A stretch of DNA of 64,000 nucleotides from Bathynomus jamesi (taxonomy: Eukaryota > Arthropoda > Malacostraca > Isopoda > Cirolanidae), in NCBI GenBank assembly GCA_023014485.1, contig JAJOZX010012098.1, positions 1-64,000 of the forward strand, given 5' to 3'. Position 1 is the stretch's first letter, and every line of letters starts with the position of its first letter. The notes beneath the pieces were generated by a model. That model did not search any database, was not told the origin of the DNA, and saw only the letters and a list, made by a program, of their open reading frames with translations. Below, piece by piece: positions 32,698 through 43,596 of this stretch. The translations under genes and the position numbers were made by a program.

Positions 32698-33061
32698 CAC
32701 TGGGGAACAAATTTCAAATTTTTGTCTATTGAATTAGATTTGACAGTTAGTTCTAGGTAATTTGGGTGCGCTGAGCACGAATGTTTACTCGGTTTTGCTC
32801 TATCAGGTCCTGATTTTGCTCAACACCCCTCCTCTTTCGTCGTATTCATAAAAAGGTTTTTTTCTCAATACTCGCTAAGTCTTTTTGCAGTTACACATTA
32901 TGCAACTAGGTTTTTATCTAGGTATTTGTACCTATTGTTATGGTATTGTTGTATTATGTATATTTTTATATGTAACACCCTAAAAATACTTTTAATTTTG
33001 TCATTTTTAACCCATTTTAATATTAGTAAATTAAGCTAAAAATATCATAGAATTCTAAAAT

Positions 33062-33147
33062 TTTCTCGAGCGTTCCTGTTCTCTGTAGAGTATTCTAGAG
33101 GGACAACTAAAATATATAAAAGCGACTCGTTTCCAGAGTTAATCAGT
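33062..33147 (+). promoter_or_regulatory. Heat-shock-type promoter of the CACTG element
   Basis: Contiguous 5-bp units tTTCt-cGAGc-gTTCc (33062-33076) and aGAGt-aTTCt-aGAGg (33087-33101) resemble two heat-shock elements. A TATA box TATATAAAAG starts at 33113, and an arthropod-type initiator TCAGT at 33143-33147 puts its A 30 nt from the T of TATAAA. Repeated CAGT follows. The transcript would lead to the ATG at 33462. Heat-shock control is inference from motif spacing only. Confidence 0.6.
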
Positions 33148-33461
33148 CAATTCAATCAGTCAGTCAGTCAGTCAGTCAGTTGAGTTAGTTAATTAAGTTT
33201 GGGCATTAACATAATTTTGAATTGGCATATGATTTAGTGAGTAATTTTGTCATCGTGATTTAATATAGTTGATTTAATTAGACGTAATTTATATTGTACC
33301 TACTCATCCGTGTTTCTAGTTTAATTTCATAGATTTAAGTACCTATTTCATAATAAGTACCTATTTAAACTAATTTTTGTGTTTATATTTCAGATTTTCT
33401 TAAATTTATATGAATTAAGGGCTTTAAATACCTTTACAAATTGGCAGAACAATCAAGCAAT

Positions 33462-35409
33462 ATGTCATCAAGCACTAGAAAGTTCAAATGCAAAAACAAC
33501 CCTGATTCCTTCTGTTATATATGTGGAAATTTTACACTTCCACATCAACGAGCAAATATAACTGACTTCGTAAAAAGAGCTTACTTAGCTTATTTTGGCA
33601 TAAAACTGGGGGACCAAGATAAATCGTGGGCTTCACATAAAGCCTGCACTATATGCATTGAAAGACTGCGACATTGGACGAAGGGTTCGGATTCAAAAAT
33701 ACCTTTTGGAATTCCGATGGTAAGTTTATGATTTCATAAAACTACGTAATTTAATCACTAGTATACTGTAACTTACCTAAATGTAATTGTAACTTAGGTA
33801 CATAAACAAAAATTTACAGAAAATGTTTATAAGAATCTCAAATATTGCATAAGGTTGAAACACATAGAAATGTTAAATGTTTGGGTGATAACTTTTGATA
33901 AAATTCATAAAAACAAGTCTCTCGTCGCTTTTGTTAACGCTTTACAATTTTTTTCCATATCAGGTGTGGCGAGAGCCTACTAACCACGAGACCGATTGCT
34001 ACCTTTGCTTTGTCAAGACTTCGGGCTTCACTAAGAAAAATAAAATTATCGAGTACCCAAATTTCGACACCGCGATACGACCTGTGCTACATTCAAATGA
34101 GATCCCCATTCCAAAATTTAAGGGTCTGCCAACTCAAGAATTAGTTGAAGATGTTCCTGAAAATATTGTTATGCACTTTGAGGAGTCAGACACCGATTTT
34201 GACCCCAGCGTATTTGAAAGTCAAAACGATCCGCAAAAGTTTAACCAGGCCGAGTTGAATGATCTTGTAAGGGATCTAAATTTGCCAAAAAAGGCTGCGG
34301 AAATTTTAGCTTCAAGACTTAAAGAGAAAAACTTGCTTACTTCAAACACATACATTTCATTTTACAGAAAAAGAGAAGAAGAACTTGTTAAATATTTTAG
34401 AACAGAGGATAGTTTAGTATATTGCTGCGACATAGTTGGTTTGTTAAAGAAGATGGGGGTTGAGTCTTACGATGCAAATGATTGGCGCTTGTTTTTAGAC
34501 AGTTCGAAAAGAAGTCTTAAGTGTGTGTTGTTGCATAATGGCAATCTATACGGCTCGATACCGATTGGGCACTCAACAAAATTAAAAGAAAGTATGAACA
34601 TATAGAAAAGGTTTTAAATCTTATCAAATATAGGGAGCACGAGTGGATCATATGTGTTGACTTAAAAATGGTTAATTTTCTGTTAGGACAACAAGGAGGG
34701 TATACTAAATATCCCTGCTTCCTTTGCTTATGGGACAGCAGAGCCAAGGAAGAACATTATTTCAAACAAATCTGGCCAGCACGAACATCACTTACTGTCG
34801 GAGAAAAAACGTAATTAATCCACCTTTAGTGAGCAGAGATAAAATCATATTTCCTCCTCTGCATATAAAACTAGGCCTCATTAAACAATATGTAAAAGCT
34901 TTAGATACGAACGGCGAGTGTTTCAAATACATAACTTCAAAATTTCCAAGTTTAAGTTATGAAAAAATCAAGGCGGGAATTTTCGACGGTCCACAAATAA
35001 GAACAATGATTAAAGACAGCAATTTTCCTAATGTCATGAATGAACGCGAAAAAAATGGCTGGTTCTCATTCGTGGACTTGATAGAAAACTTTTTAGGCAA
35101 TTACAGGGCAGATAACTACGAAGAAATCGTAAAAAACTTTTAAGGGACTACAAAGAGTTAGGTTGCAATATGAGCATAAAAATGCATTTTTTGAATAGCC
35201 ATCTTGACCAATTTCCAAGTAATTTAGGTGATGTAAGTGACGAACAAGGGGAGAGATTCCACCAAGATATCAAAATTATGGAGGAACGGTACCAAGGCCG
35301 CTGGGATTCCCACATGATGGCTGATTACTGCTGGTGCTTGAAAAGAGACCTGCCATCAACAAGCAAATACGCTAGAAAGTCTTACAAAAGAAAATTTTTG
35401 CCACAGTGA
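33462..35409 (+). CDS. Uncharacterised transposon protein, putative DDE transposase (two exons, three 1-nt breaks)
   Basis: Exon 1 is 33462-33719, then a GT-AG intron, and exon 2 is 33964-35409, giving about 568 residues. It aligns along its length with the protein at 10029-12286: FCYICGNFT, LAYFGIKLGDQDKSW, ETDCYLCF, LFLDSSKRSLKCVLL, ICVDLKMV, GGYTKYPCFLC, PPLHIKLGLI, FDGPQIRTMI, SIKMHFLNSHLDQFP, DEQGERFHQDI, DYCWCLKRD. The acidic residues of DSS, DLK and GERF are candidate catalytic residues. Three single-base losses, each next to an A or T run (near 34600, 34805 and 35140), break the frame. The intron position differs from both introns of the other copy. Confidence 0.8.
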
Positions 35410-35692
35410 AAGCTTCATATCTGTTTGTTTTTTTATTTTAAGTCATTTCTATCGTTATAATGTAATTTTACTGTAGTTTGAACTGCTTGTATTCATGAAA
35501 CTTGAAAAAAAATTTAACACATGACTTAATTTTTTAGTCCTAATTTGAAAAATCTGGAAAATGGCACATAGGCTGTCGACAAGAATCAGGACCTGATAGA
35601 GCCAAACCGAGTTGAAATTCGTATTCAGCGCACCCAAATTACCTAGAATCAAGTGTCAGATATCATTCAATAAAATACGTGTTGCCCAGTGT

Positions 35693-35723
<31 letters not shown>

Positions 35724-36113
35724 CTTTCAACCTTTCAAATGTTCCGTGCGATGATTCCTCATTTCACGAAGGTCAAGCTTGTCGCCCCTCCTCTCGAGTT
35801 GGCCTGGTGAAGTAGTGAGTTGGTTTCTTGTACTCTCCACCTCACATAGCCAGGTACGCCCGGCTCATCGGGATTGTTCTGAGCCAGGCGTCTAATCTTC
35901 TTTTCAAGATGTCCACTGCAACACCACTCGTGTTCCTCAGGTCTTTGGGCAGTTGATTAAACAGTTTTGGTCCTCTCACAACAAAACTATTTTCTTTCAG
36001 GGTTAAGGATGTTCCCTGTCTAGCCTTTAATTTAGGAACACGACACAGTCTTCCTTTTCTACTTTCCACTATTGTTTGGGGAGTTACAGGGTTCAGAGTA
36101 AAATTAGGGACTA

Positions 36114-36415
36114 CAGATACTCCCCGAGTTACGACCACCCGACTTACGTCCATCCGGACTTACGACGACGACTGTCGTATTAAATAAATAAAATAAAATA
36201 ATAGACGACGAAAAATTCGAATTCCGATCAGTTGGTCGTATTATTTGTATACTATTTGTGTACTATTATTTGTATAATTTGTGTGTTTTGTTATTTTACT
36301 TTGATTGAACTACGTATATGTTAACGCACATCACTACCGTTGTGGTTATTTTCGACTTACGACCATACGACAGGTTTGTCGGAACGTAACCCCGTCGTAA
36401 GTCGGGGAGTATCTG
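36114..36415. mobile_element. Pogo-type MITE with TA duplication
   Basis: Ends CAGATACTCCCCGAGTTACG and ...TCGGGGAGTATCTG are inverted and flanked by TA on each side. No ORF; AT-rich centre. It interrupts the C-terminal code of the LINE. Confidence 0.9.
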
Positions 36416-37010
36416 TACTTTCTCCATTATTTTCGTAGTGTAAATAATGGTGTATCTCTCTCTCTCCTTCTTTCCAGTGAATATGGTTTAATTCGCGTAA
36501 CCTTTCCCAGTAGTTTAGTTCTTTGCACCCCTTGGTCTTGGCTGTGAAGCTTCTCTGAATCTCTTCTAGTTGTCTAAGGTCTTTTTTTTATATGGGCATG
36601 TTAGGACTGAGCAGTATTCCAATTTGGGTATGATCATTGTTTTCAGTAGAGGAATCATTATATTCCTATCCCTTCGTTTAAGGGTTCTCAGTATCTTTCC
36701 AGTTACTCTCTTTGCTCTGTTTACTGCTATCTTATTTCGTGTTTCAAATTTCGCATCATCAGTCATTACAACCCCTAATTTCCTTATTTGGGGTATAATA
36801 TTCCATGGATTTTAGGTCCTCCCTTTTTCCGTACTGTAACAGCTGAAATTTCTCAGTGTTAAACTTCATATTGTTGTCTTCCGTCTACTTGTAGATTCTG
36901 TTCATGGCTGTTTGTAGAGATCCTATATCTTCTGGGTTTCTTATTTTTCTACTGATCTTTGTGTCATCGGCAAAGGATGTTACTGTGTTGTCTCTGCTGT
37001 GTGGCCCCCG

Positions 37011-37209
37011 TTAATTGAATGCACGGTTAGGTCAATTGAATGGCCGGTTAGGTCAACTGTACGCCCTTGACGATTGGTTAGGTTAAGTCATGATATTTTC
37101 GTTAGTTTTAACGAAAATATCATGACTTAACCTAACCAATCGTCAAGGGCGTACAGTTGACCTAACGGCCATTCAATTGACCTAACCGTGCATTCAATTA
37201 ACCAGAGGC
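37011..37209. repeat. Near-perfect 200-bp shared-core palindrome
   Basis: GTTAATTGAATGCACGG and TTGAATGGCCGG lead through GTCAACTGTACGCCCTTGAC and GATTGGTTAGGTTAAGTC to a centre of TATTTTCGTTAGTTTTAACG, mirrored on the right with hardly a mismatch. TGCTGTGTGGCC just outside is also inverted (GGCCACACAGCA). It is the cleanest example of the core and lies inside the LINE at its FADD region. Confidence 0.95.
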
Positions 37210-37214
37210 CACAC

Positions 37215-37380
37215 AGCAACCTCGTATCCGGGCGTCATGAGCGGTGTAAACTAGATAACGGTCATGCGCCACGCAAACTAGTGCGCATATAAATGCAATT
37301 TTTTTCGTATGTTGCGCATATTTCTCCAGGAAAATAATGTCATTTTCCTTATTAGAATATAAACATTTATTAGCCTACAA
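37215..37380. other. Unrecognised insert between LINE parts
   Basis: About 165 bp that do not read as LINE, including CGCATATAAATGC and TGTTGCGCATATTTC. Probably part of whatever brought in the adjacent palindrome. Confidence 0.45.
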
Positions 37381-37651
37381 ATTTTCAGCTAAATCCCGTG
37401 GAGTCGTCCATTTGGAAAAGATCCGCCATAGATTTTCTGTCTAACTATTCTTTCAAATATTTTAGTGAGATGAGATGTAAGCGACACTGGCCTATAGTTT
37501 TTGGCCTCGGATCGATCTCCTCCTTTATACAGTATATTGGGACTATGTTCGCGCTCTTCATGATGCCCGGTATTTCTCCCGTGGCTAGTGATCGTCTCCA
37601 TATCCAATATAGGGGCTCAGCGATTGCATTCTTGCAGTTTTTGATTAGTGT

Positions 37652-37656
<5 letters not shown>

Positions 37657-37684
<28 letters not shown>

Positions 37685-37842
37685 CGTAAAGAACGACGCT
37701 TGTATAGGAGAACATTCCGCGCAAGATGAGGAGGGAGAACGAACAAATGAAAAAATGAGGTAACCCTATACAAGCGTCGTTCTTTACGTTAATTATACTG
37801 CGTGCTTGCAGTTGAAATATATATATATATATATATATATAA
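37657..37842. mobile_element. SINE fragment folded on itself between (TA)n tracts
   Basis: GTAAAGAACGACGCTTGTAT and the AAGATGAGGAGGGAGAACGA body match the SINE tail at 1255-1330. After GAGGTAACCC the sequence turns back with TACAAGCGTCGTTCTTTACG, making a fold-back of about 110 bp. TA tracts lie at 37657-37683 and 37817-37842. Confidence 0.8.
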
Positions 37843-40397
37843 TTTAGGGTGATTTTTTTTTAATTGTTCAACCTGTATTTTTGTTCCCTATGACAAAAAA
37901 GTAGTGTATGCCAAATTTGGTGAATTTTAAATAAAATTTACTATGTGCTACCAGGCGTCAAAGTTTCCCTCTTTTTCAATTTGTTTGTTTTTACAACTTA
38001 TGATTTTATGTTTAATTGTTTATATTTCAGAATTTTTAATTAATGGTTTATATACTAGCTTGCTTTTAATTGTTGCTTGGAACTCGTAATTTTGATACCA
38101 ATTAATCGATTATGGAAGCTAGGCCTAACTCACCATCACCCAGTTGCTCATTTGGGAGAAGTTCTACAAGAAAAGAAACTGAAGTATGGCTAATTGGGCA
38201 GCCCTCTGCAGTACTAAAACCATCCGTATTACCATCAGAGAAGGAAATGATGGCCCTCTTCATGCACTACAGAAATATTAAAAAGCAAGACAGAGAATCA
38301 TGCTGCTCTACTGCAGATGATGTGCTAGCAGTTTGGAAAAAAGCAGGAATACCAGCAAAACAAAGAATACATGTAGTAGATAAAATTCAAGGAATACTGA
38401 AGGAATGACAGCTGCTTAAGAAAAACAAAGCAAACAAATTGAAAAGATCACAAAATTTAAATAATAAAGAAGAAAAATGGAAAGATAAACTGGAAAACTT
38501 ATTTGACATTGCTCATGAGAATGCTATGCAGCTTATAAAAATAGAAGATGATAAGAAATTCTTGAAAATGCAACGTGAGAAAGGACGTCATGGAAAAATG
38601 GGTACCATTGATAAGGCTGTTGCTAAAAAAGAGCAAAGAGCAGCAGAAAAGCAACAACGTTATGAAAAGAGGAAAGCAGAAGAAGATCAAAAGAAAGAAG
38701 AATGAAGAGGCTGTCATACTCACCAGTACATCATCAGAATCAGAAGAGAGTAAAAGTGATGAATCTGGTTTCTGTGCTGCACAACCTTCAACATGGAAAA
38801 GTAAGGTTGGCAAACGTAGAAAATTGTTTGATAATAAATTATTAGGAAGTCTTGATGTTGCAAAATTGAGTGACAGAAATGCGTCTCTTTTTAATGCAAA
38901 CAATCAGACATCGCTTGAATGGGATATCTGCGAACAAATAAAATGCATGTGTTTCAATACAACGGCAGCCAATACTGGTCCTAGAAATGGTGCAGCTATT
39001 CTTCTAGAACAAAAATTCGACAACGATTTATTGTGGCTGGCATGTCGACACCATATATTTGAAATTATGCTGGAAGCTGTTGTTTCAAAGTCTTTATCAC
39101 CATCTTCTGGCCCAGATATAGTCCTTTTTAAGAAGTTCAGAGAAAAATAGTCAAGCATTAATAAGGAGGACTACGAAACAGCATTATCAGATCCAGGTAT
39201 CTATGAAAATATTCATGACATCAAAGATGACATAATTATATTTGCAACAACAAAACTAGATACATTCCAACCAAGAGACGATTACCTAGAACTATTGCAG
39301 TTAACAATTATTTTTTTGGGAGGTGAACCAAAAGGTGGAATCAAATTTAAACATCCAGCGGGACTTCATCGGGCTAGGTGGATGGCCAAAATTACAGATT
39401 CATTAAAAATTTTTATGTTCAAATCTCAGTTCAAAATTTCAGTAAAAGACAAAAAAGGACTAAAAGACATCTGTCTATTTGCTACTCGGTTATATGTAAA
39501 GGCATGGTTTACAGCTCCTGTGCCATCTTGCGCTCCTCGTCTTGCTCTGGAATTATTACAGAATCTTGTAGTCTACAAACAAATAAATGACACAATTGCA
39601 TTTGTTGCTATTAAAAAACTATTAGGTCACCTCTGGTACCTATCACAAGAACTGGTAGCCTTGGCCTTTTATGATGATGAAGTGCCTACTGAAACGAAAA
39701 ACAAAATTGTAAAGGCCTTGCAAAATACAACAGAAACTCTTCCTGCAAAACGGGCTTTTCTAGATCCTACACTTATTCCAACGAAGAAATTAGAAGATTT
39801 TGTCATCAAATACTCAAAGATTCTTTACAATAACGGAGTTTAGTTCAAAATTTTTACTCAAAGATGCTAAAGAATGGCATAATGATGAAGAGTATAACTC
39901 CGCTAAGAAATCTATCAAACAGTGGAAAGTCGTGAATGATATAGCGGAAAGAGGAGTAAAATTAATGGATGAATCAGTATAATAAAATACTAACACATGA
40001 TGAAGATCAAAAACAATTCTTGCTACAAGTAGTGAAAAACTACAGGGCTGTTTACCCTGATAGAAAGAAAGAAACATTGATGAAGTAAGGACAGCTAATG
40101 TCTCAAATATCATGCTAGTTTAATTATGCATGCTTGTGGTTATGGTAGGACCTACGGGGGAGCTTTCCACATTAAAAAAAAGCAATGCGCCTTGTACTGT
40201 ACCCCCTGGGTGGTGTGGAAAAATTTGACAATTTGAGTCGTTCTGTCAATTTTTAATTGCCGGTAGCAACCCCTAAAAATTAAAAATTTGCTAAAATATT
40301 TTAGGATAGTTGGTTTTATGCTGAAATGAACCATTTAAAGGGTTGAACACATTAAAATATAAACAAATTTTTTTTACCCCCATATTTGAATCACCCT

Positions 40398-40400
<3 letters not shown>
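37843..40400 (+). mobile_element. AGGGTG-ended large element, copy A (deleted)
   Basis: TIRs TTTAGGGTGATT (37843-37854) and AATCACCCTAAA (40389-40400) are exact over 12 bp, and GTTCAACC recurs inverted further in. Flanks are TA repeats, so the duplication cannot be read. It encodes an internally deleted version of the protein in copy B (43592-47330). Confidence 0.8.
38112..40088 (+). pseudogene. Uncharacterised large transposon protein, copy A
   Basis: Reads from MEARPNSPSPSCSFGR through VWLIGQPSAVLKPSVLPSEK, FDIAHENAM, an acidic Ser-rich stretch, CFNTTAANTGPRNGAA, LLWLACRHHIFEIMLE, LHRARWMAKI, KKLLGHLWYLSQELVALAF and VNDIAERGVKLMDE to a TAA at 40088. Relative to copy B it lacks about 130 residues, including the HWDGKLL block and the first half of the GFDTTAVNAG block, so the first putative catalytic Asp is missing. 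Several stops and shifts. Likely incapable of catalysis. Confidence 0.75.

Positions 40401-40455
<55 letters not shown>
40401..40455. repeat. (TA)n microsatellite
   Basis: Pure TA tract immediately right of copy A. A further TA tract is at 40531-40563. Confidence 0.95.
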
Positions 40456-40458
<3 letters not shown>

Positions 40459-40700
40459 AATAAAACCACGAAGGGAAAAGAAACACAAAGGGGTGCTCAA
40501 GCGCTTTCGTCTAATGACATCCTCAGGAACATATATATATATATATAATATATATATATATATCGGTAAGAACAAGAGAACCATCACCCACCGAAACAAA
40601 TCTCCAACTGTTTCAGACCAGAATAACAAATGGTTGGTTGTTCTTTTTTCTATGCGTTCAACCACGAAGGAAAAAATAGGACATCAGCATTTAGAGGTCT
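40456..40700 (-). mobile_element. Penelope-type terminal fragment
   Basis: On the minus strand the order is hammerhead-like sequence (40530-40495), then AGCACCCCTTTGTGTTTC and TTCCCTTCGTGGTTTTATTC. The same order (hammerhead, TTTCGTGTTTC, poly-pyrimidine, GTTGTTTGC) occurs at 53639-53716. This is the layout I associate with the terminal repeats of Penelope-like elements. No GIY-YIG or RT code is present. Confidence 0.55.
40495..40530 (-). ncRNA. Hammerhead-type ribozyme candidate
   Basis: Minus strand, 36 nt: stem I half GTTC; core CTGAGGA (fits CUGANGA); one extra T; stem II GTC/GAC with loop ATTA; GAAA; self-complementary stem III AGCGCT; then T as the cleavage-site base; then GAGC, which pairs with GTTC including one wobble. 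A palindromic stem III implies action as a dimer. The extra T before stem II is a deviation from the consensus. Confidence 0.6.
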
Positions 40701-40719
40701 TGAATGAGCCGAATAAATT

Positions 40720-41700
40720 ATGAACTGAGAGACCCCCCTCCTCCATTTCTCGGCAAGTTTGTACGACAGTTCATGGCTGAGTTGGCTAGAATGATGAATA
40801 AAGAAATAAGCAGAGATAAAATTAATGTGTTAGTTTACTCACTCAGTAATATACAGTCAAATGGCGGTTTAACTTTGTTCAATGATGAGGGTCACTGAGA
40901 CAGAATGAAAGAAGCAGAAAAATAACATTTGTTCAAATTCATTTATTTTGTGATATTCATTATTGGTACATTCAGTACTTCTTATTACATTCTGTAAAAA
41001 AATTGTACAGATCTGTACAAGCAAGATAATATCTTCACCAAGTGTATTAGAATAATATAATTTAATAATGCATGGAGAACCTCTTCAATAAATGTTAATC
41101 TATTATAGTTTCTTAACTGTATATGAATACCAGGTGACTATATATATATATATATTTTCACGTTTAGATCCAAACACTGAAGCACATTTTCCAATTTTTA
41201 ACCACTTACAGAGGGCGTGGTCATAAACGCTTATACGCGGAGGGTGAAACTTTTCTTCAAGTTGTGGCCTAAATTATGGTACGTGATACGAGTCTGGGAG
41301 ATTCGAAAGCAATTTTTTTTCATTTTCATATGAATAATAAGTTTAAAAAACTAAATTCAACTTTGTTCAAAAGTTACTTCTTTTATTTACTTTTAAAGTT
41401 TTTTCTTTTACGAGGTTGAAGAAGGTATTTAGTCTATGTATGCATTATATTTCCGCAGAACAAAACGAATAGCGTTTACTAATACTTTATAAACATAAAT
41501 GCAAAATAAATGTGCATAAAAAAGAAGTTTGGATTCGAGCCAACTCCATTTTCATAAGTTGTTTTGCGATGAATGCGTGGATTGGTAAACATAATTTTTC
41601 AAAACTTAAAATGATGCTTCGAAAGTACACCTTGAATTTTAATGCTTTCGTCTATTAAATGGGTTGGAAATATATGTAATGTCTCCGTCTCTCTATTGTC
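40720..41700. other. No recognisable gene
   Basis: AT-rich. I recognise no frame or repeat except a short TA run near 41140. Confidence 0.55.
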
Positions 41701-41722
41701 TTTGATGGTTGGTTGTTATTTT

Positions 41723-41953
41723 AGCTCTTCTCCATTCTGAATGAGCCACATCCATGCAAATGAATAAATACATTGTAAAAGCTTATTTCCCAACGACGCC
41801 GTAAGGGCGACTGTGACCCGAGGGTCACCTGAGTCAGAGCAGAAACAGAGTAAGCGGCCACCTTAACTTCACCCAATGCTGGCGGCCGGGAGCGAACCAG
41901 CGTCACACCGATCGGAGTCCACCACCGTATCCACTGAGCTATCAGGTACCCTA
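41723..41953 (-). mobile_element. tRNA-derived SINE
   Basis: Minus-strand head at 41953-41878 with A-box-like TGATAGCTCAGTGGATACGG and B-box GGTTCGCTCCC. The body includes GTGACCCTCGGGTCACAGTC and CCTTACGGCGTCGTTGGG. Head sequence and length fit a pol III SINE unrelated to the one at 1480. Confidence 0.75.
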
Positions 41954-41959
41954 AAAGAA

Positions 41960-42700
41960 TATAAACCCTTTTCTAAACACTTCCCTGACCCCCACTTTTT
42001 TAACAGAGTTTTACACCTCTTAAATGTGCGGTTTAAGAGGTGTGTATCAATGTAACATGGCGGGTGTTTCTCGTCTAAACACTTTTCTAACTTCAGGTTT
42101 TCCCAAACCGACAAAAATCTAAACATTTTTAATTAAGGTGGGAATGAAAATAATACCTTATAATTTTAAATCCTTTAATTCAGTTTATATACAGTTTATA
42201 TATTTTGACACTCCAAACGCAGATAAACAGAGAAGATCTGAAACAGTATTTTATAAATTGTAAGTCCCTCCTCTCATATAAACTTACAATTCTTAAAAAT
42301 AATGCAAAACAACCAGTTATTATTATTACTAGTTGAAGATGGGCCGTACGGACAACTGTTTATATAAACAGGAAAAAGGAAATGGAAAAAAATTCCTGTT
42401 TCAAATAATTGTATTTCCTTATCTATATATTTATATTTGTGACGGTCGAACTGCGAACTGCTAACTGCGAACTGCGAACTTTGTTATTTATGGCCGGCCA
42501 AACCACTTGCCAGATTTGGATAAGACTTGGAGGACAGGGGTAACTGAGGCCGGGAAAGAACATAGGCTATGTGGAGTCGGCCTCCGAGGTCATCTGAGGC
42601 CGCTGGAGGCCGTTTTTGCCGTCTGTTTTCCGGATTCGTTGAAAGATAGTGACATCATAGACACGTCATAAAATGGGCGGATGCATATATACGCGATGCA
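41960..42700. other. No recognisable gene; short (AACTGCG)n near 42447-42478
   Basis: Contains a small AACTGCGAACTGCTAACTGC tandem and a GC-richer stretch (42480-42620) that I cannot identify. Confidence 0.55.
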
Positions 42701-42704
42701 TATA

Positions 42705-42802
42705 TACCTTACCTTACCTTACAACCTTACAAAGGTTCCGCGCGATGATTTCTCATTTCGCGAAGGTCAAGCTTGTCGCCCCTCCTCTCGAGTTGGCCAT
42801 TT
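42705..42802 (-). mobile_element. LINE 3'-end fragment
   Basis: On the minus strand, GGCCAACTCGAGAGGAGGGG and AAGCTTGACCTTCGCGAA, then a tail of GTAAGGTT units, match the 3' end of the LINE at 35740. It is a short 5'-truncated insertion, typical of target-primed reverse transcription. Confidence 0.75.
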
Positions 42803-43062
42803 AGAAATTTTATATATATTAATATATATATATTGCTCTATCTGCGCATGCGCCTTGATCTGTTTGTCAGTTGAAATTTGTAGTTTAAAAGCAGTCATGT
42901 AAAAGTGGTTCCAGAGCAATTAATTTTAATCAAGCTTATTACGACTTTTAATACTACAAAATGTTGTTAAGTTTTATATAACAAAAAAATTGTTTGATAG
43001 AGTTGAATACCTGAAGCGTGAAATGATAAACCTTAAATCTGTTTATTTAAGGATAATTTAAG

Positions 43063-43098
<36 letters not shown>

Positions 43099-43100
43099 CT

Positions 43101-43302
43101 GGATCACCTGAAGATCAGGGCTCCCAGCCTTCTTTAGTTAGCCTTATAAGGCTAACTAACGAAAATATCACGACCTAACCTAACCAATCGTTAGGTCAAT
43201 TGTACACCCTTGACGATTGGTTAGGTTAGGTCGTTTATTTTCGTTAGTTAGCCTTATAAAGCTAACTAAAGAAGGCTGGAGGCCCTGATCTTCAGGTGAT
43301 CC
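43101..43302. mobile_element. Fold-back MITE with GGATCACCTGAAGATCAG ends, copy 1
   Basis: 202 bp with inverted ends and a perfect 8-bp duplication AATAATCT (43093-43100 and 43303-43310). Arms contain TTAGTTAGCCTTATAAGGC and the outward-facing core halves CTAACGAAAATATCACGACC and TAACCTAACCAATCG. A second copy is at 55685-55887. Confidence 0.95.
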
Positions 43303-43382
43303 AATAATCTTTATTATAATGGAGCTGATTCTATCTATCTATCTGTGGAAAAGTCGCAGTAAATAATTTCAGGAGCAAGTGT

Positions 43383-43500
43383 AGTTTACATCCCCCTATG
43401 GTGCCTAGTGTAGTTTGCGTTCCCCAACTTTGTCCGCGTATATCTAATCAATAAAACTTTAAAACTAACGAAAATATTACGACTGAACCTAACCAATCGT

Positions 43501-43592
<92 letters not shown>
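43383..43592. repeat. Half core, TGTAGTTTACG units and (TA)n
   Basis: Mirror image of 28680-28890: GAGCAAGTGTAGTTTACATC, AACTTTGTCCGCGTATATC, AACTAACGAAAATATTACG, then CCAATCGTCAA and a TA tract at 43503-43592. The tract ends at the start of copy B. Confidence 0.8.

Positions 43593-43596
<4 letters not shown>

Larger units (their letters stand above)
32698..35691 (+). mobile_element. CACTG-ended autonomous DNA transposon, copy 2
   Basis: The left end CACTGGGGAACAA and right end (complement CACTGGGCAACAC) begin inverted arms. These pair through GTAATTTGGGTGCGCTGA, ACTCGGTTT and CTATCAGGTCCTGATT for over 100 bp. TTA flanks both sides (32695-32697 and 35692-35694). It is 2994 bp and carries a two-exon gene homologous to that at 10029-12286, plus a promoter-like region at 33062-33147. 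Confidence 0.9.
35740..37610 (-). pseudogene. CR1-like LINE, RT to 3' end, with two insertions
   Basis: Minus strand, in order: RSEAKNYRPVSLTSHLTKIF (37600-37386, RT start), a gap holding the fold-back repeat, TVTSFADDTKISRKIRNPED with the intact FADD catalytic motif, MTDDAKFETRNKIAVNRAKR, IIPKLEYCSVLT, a pogo-type MITE (36114-36415), then VRGPKLFNQLPKDLRN and RRLDAWLRTIP. The 3' region ends with GGCCAACTCGAGAGG and a tail of GAAAGGTT-type units before (TA)n at 35694-35721. A second copy of this 3' end is at 42710-42800. Confidence 0.83.
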
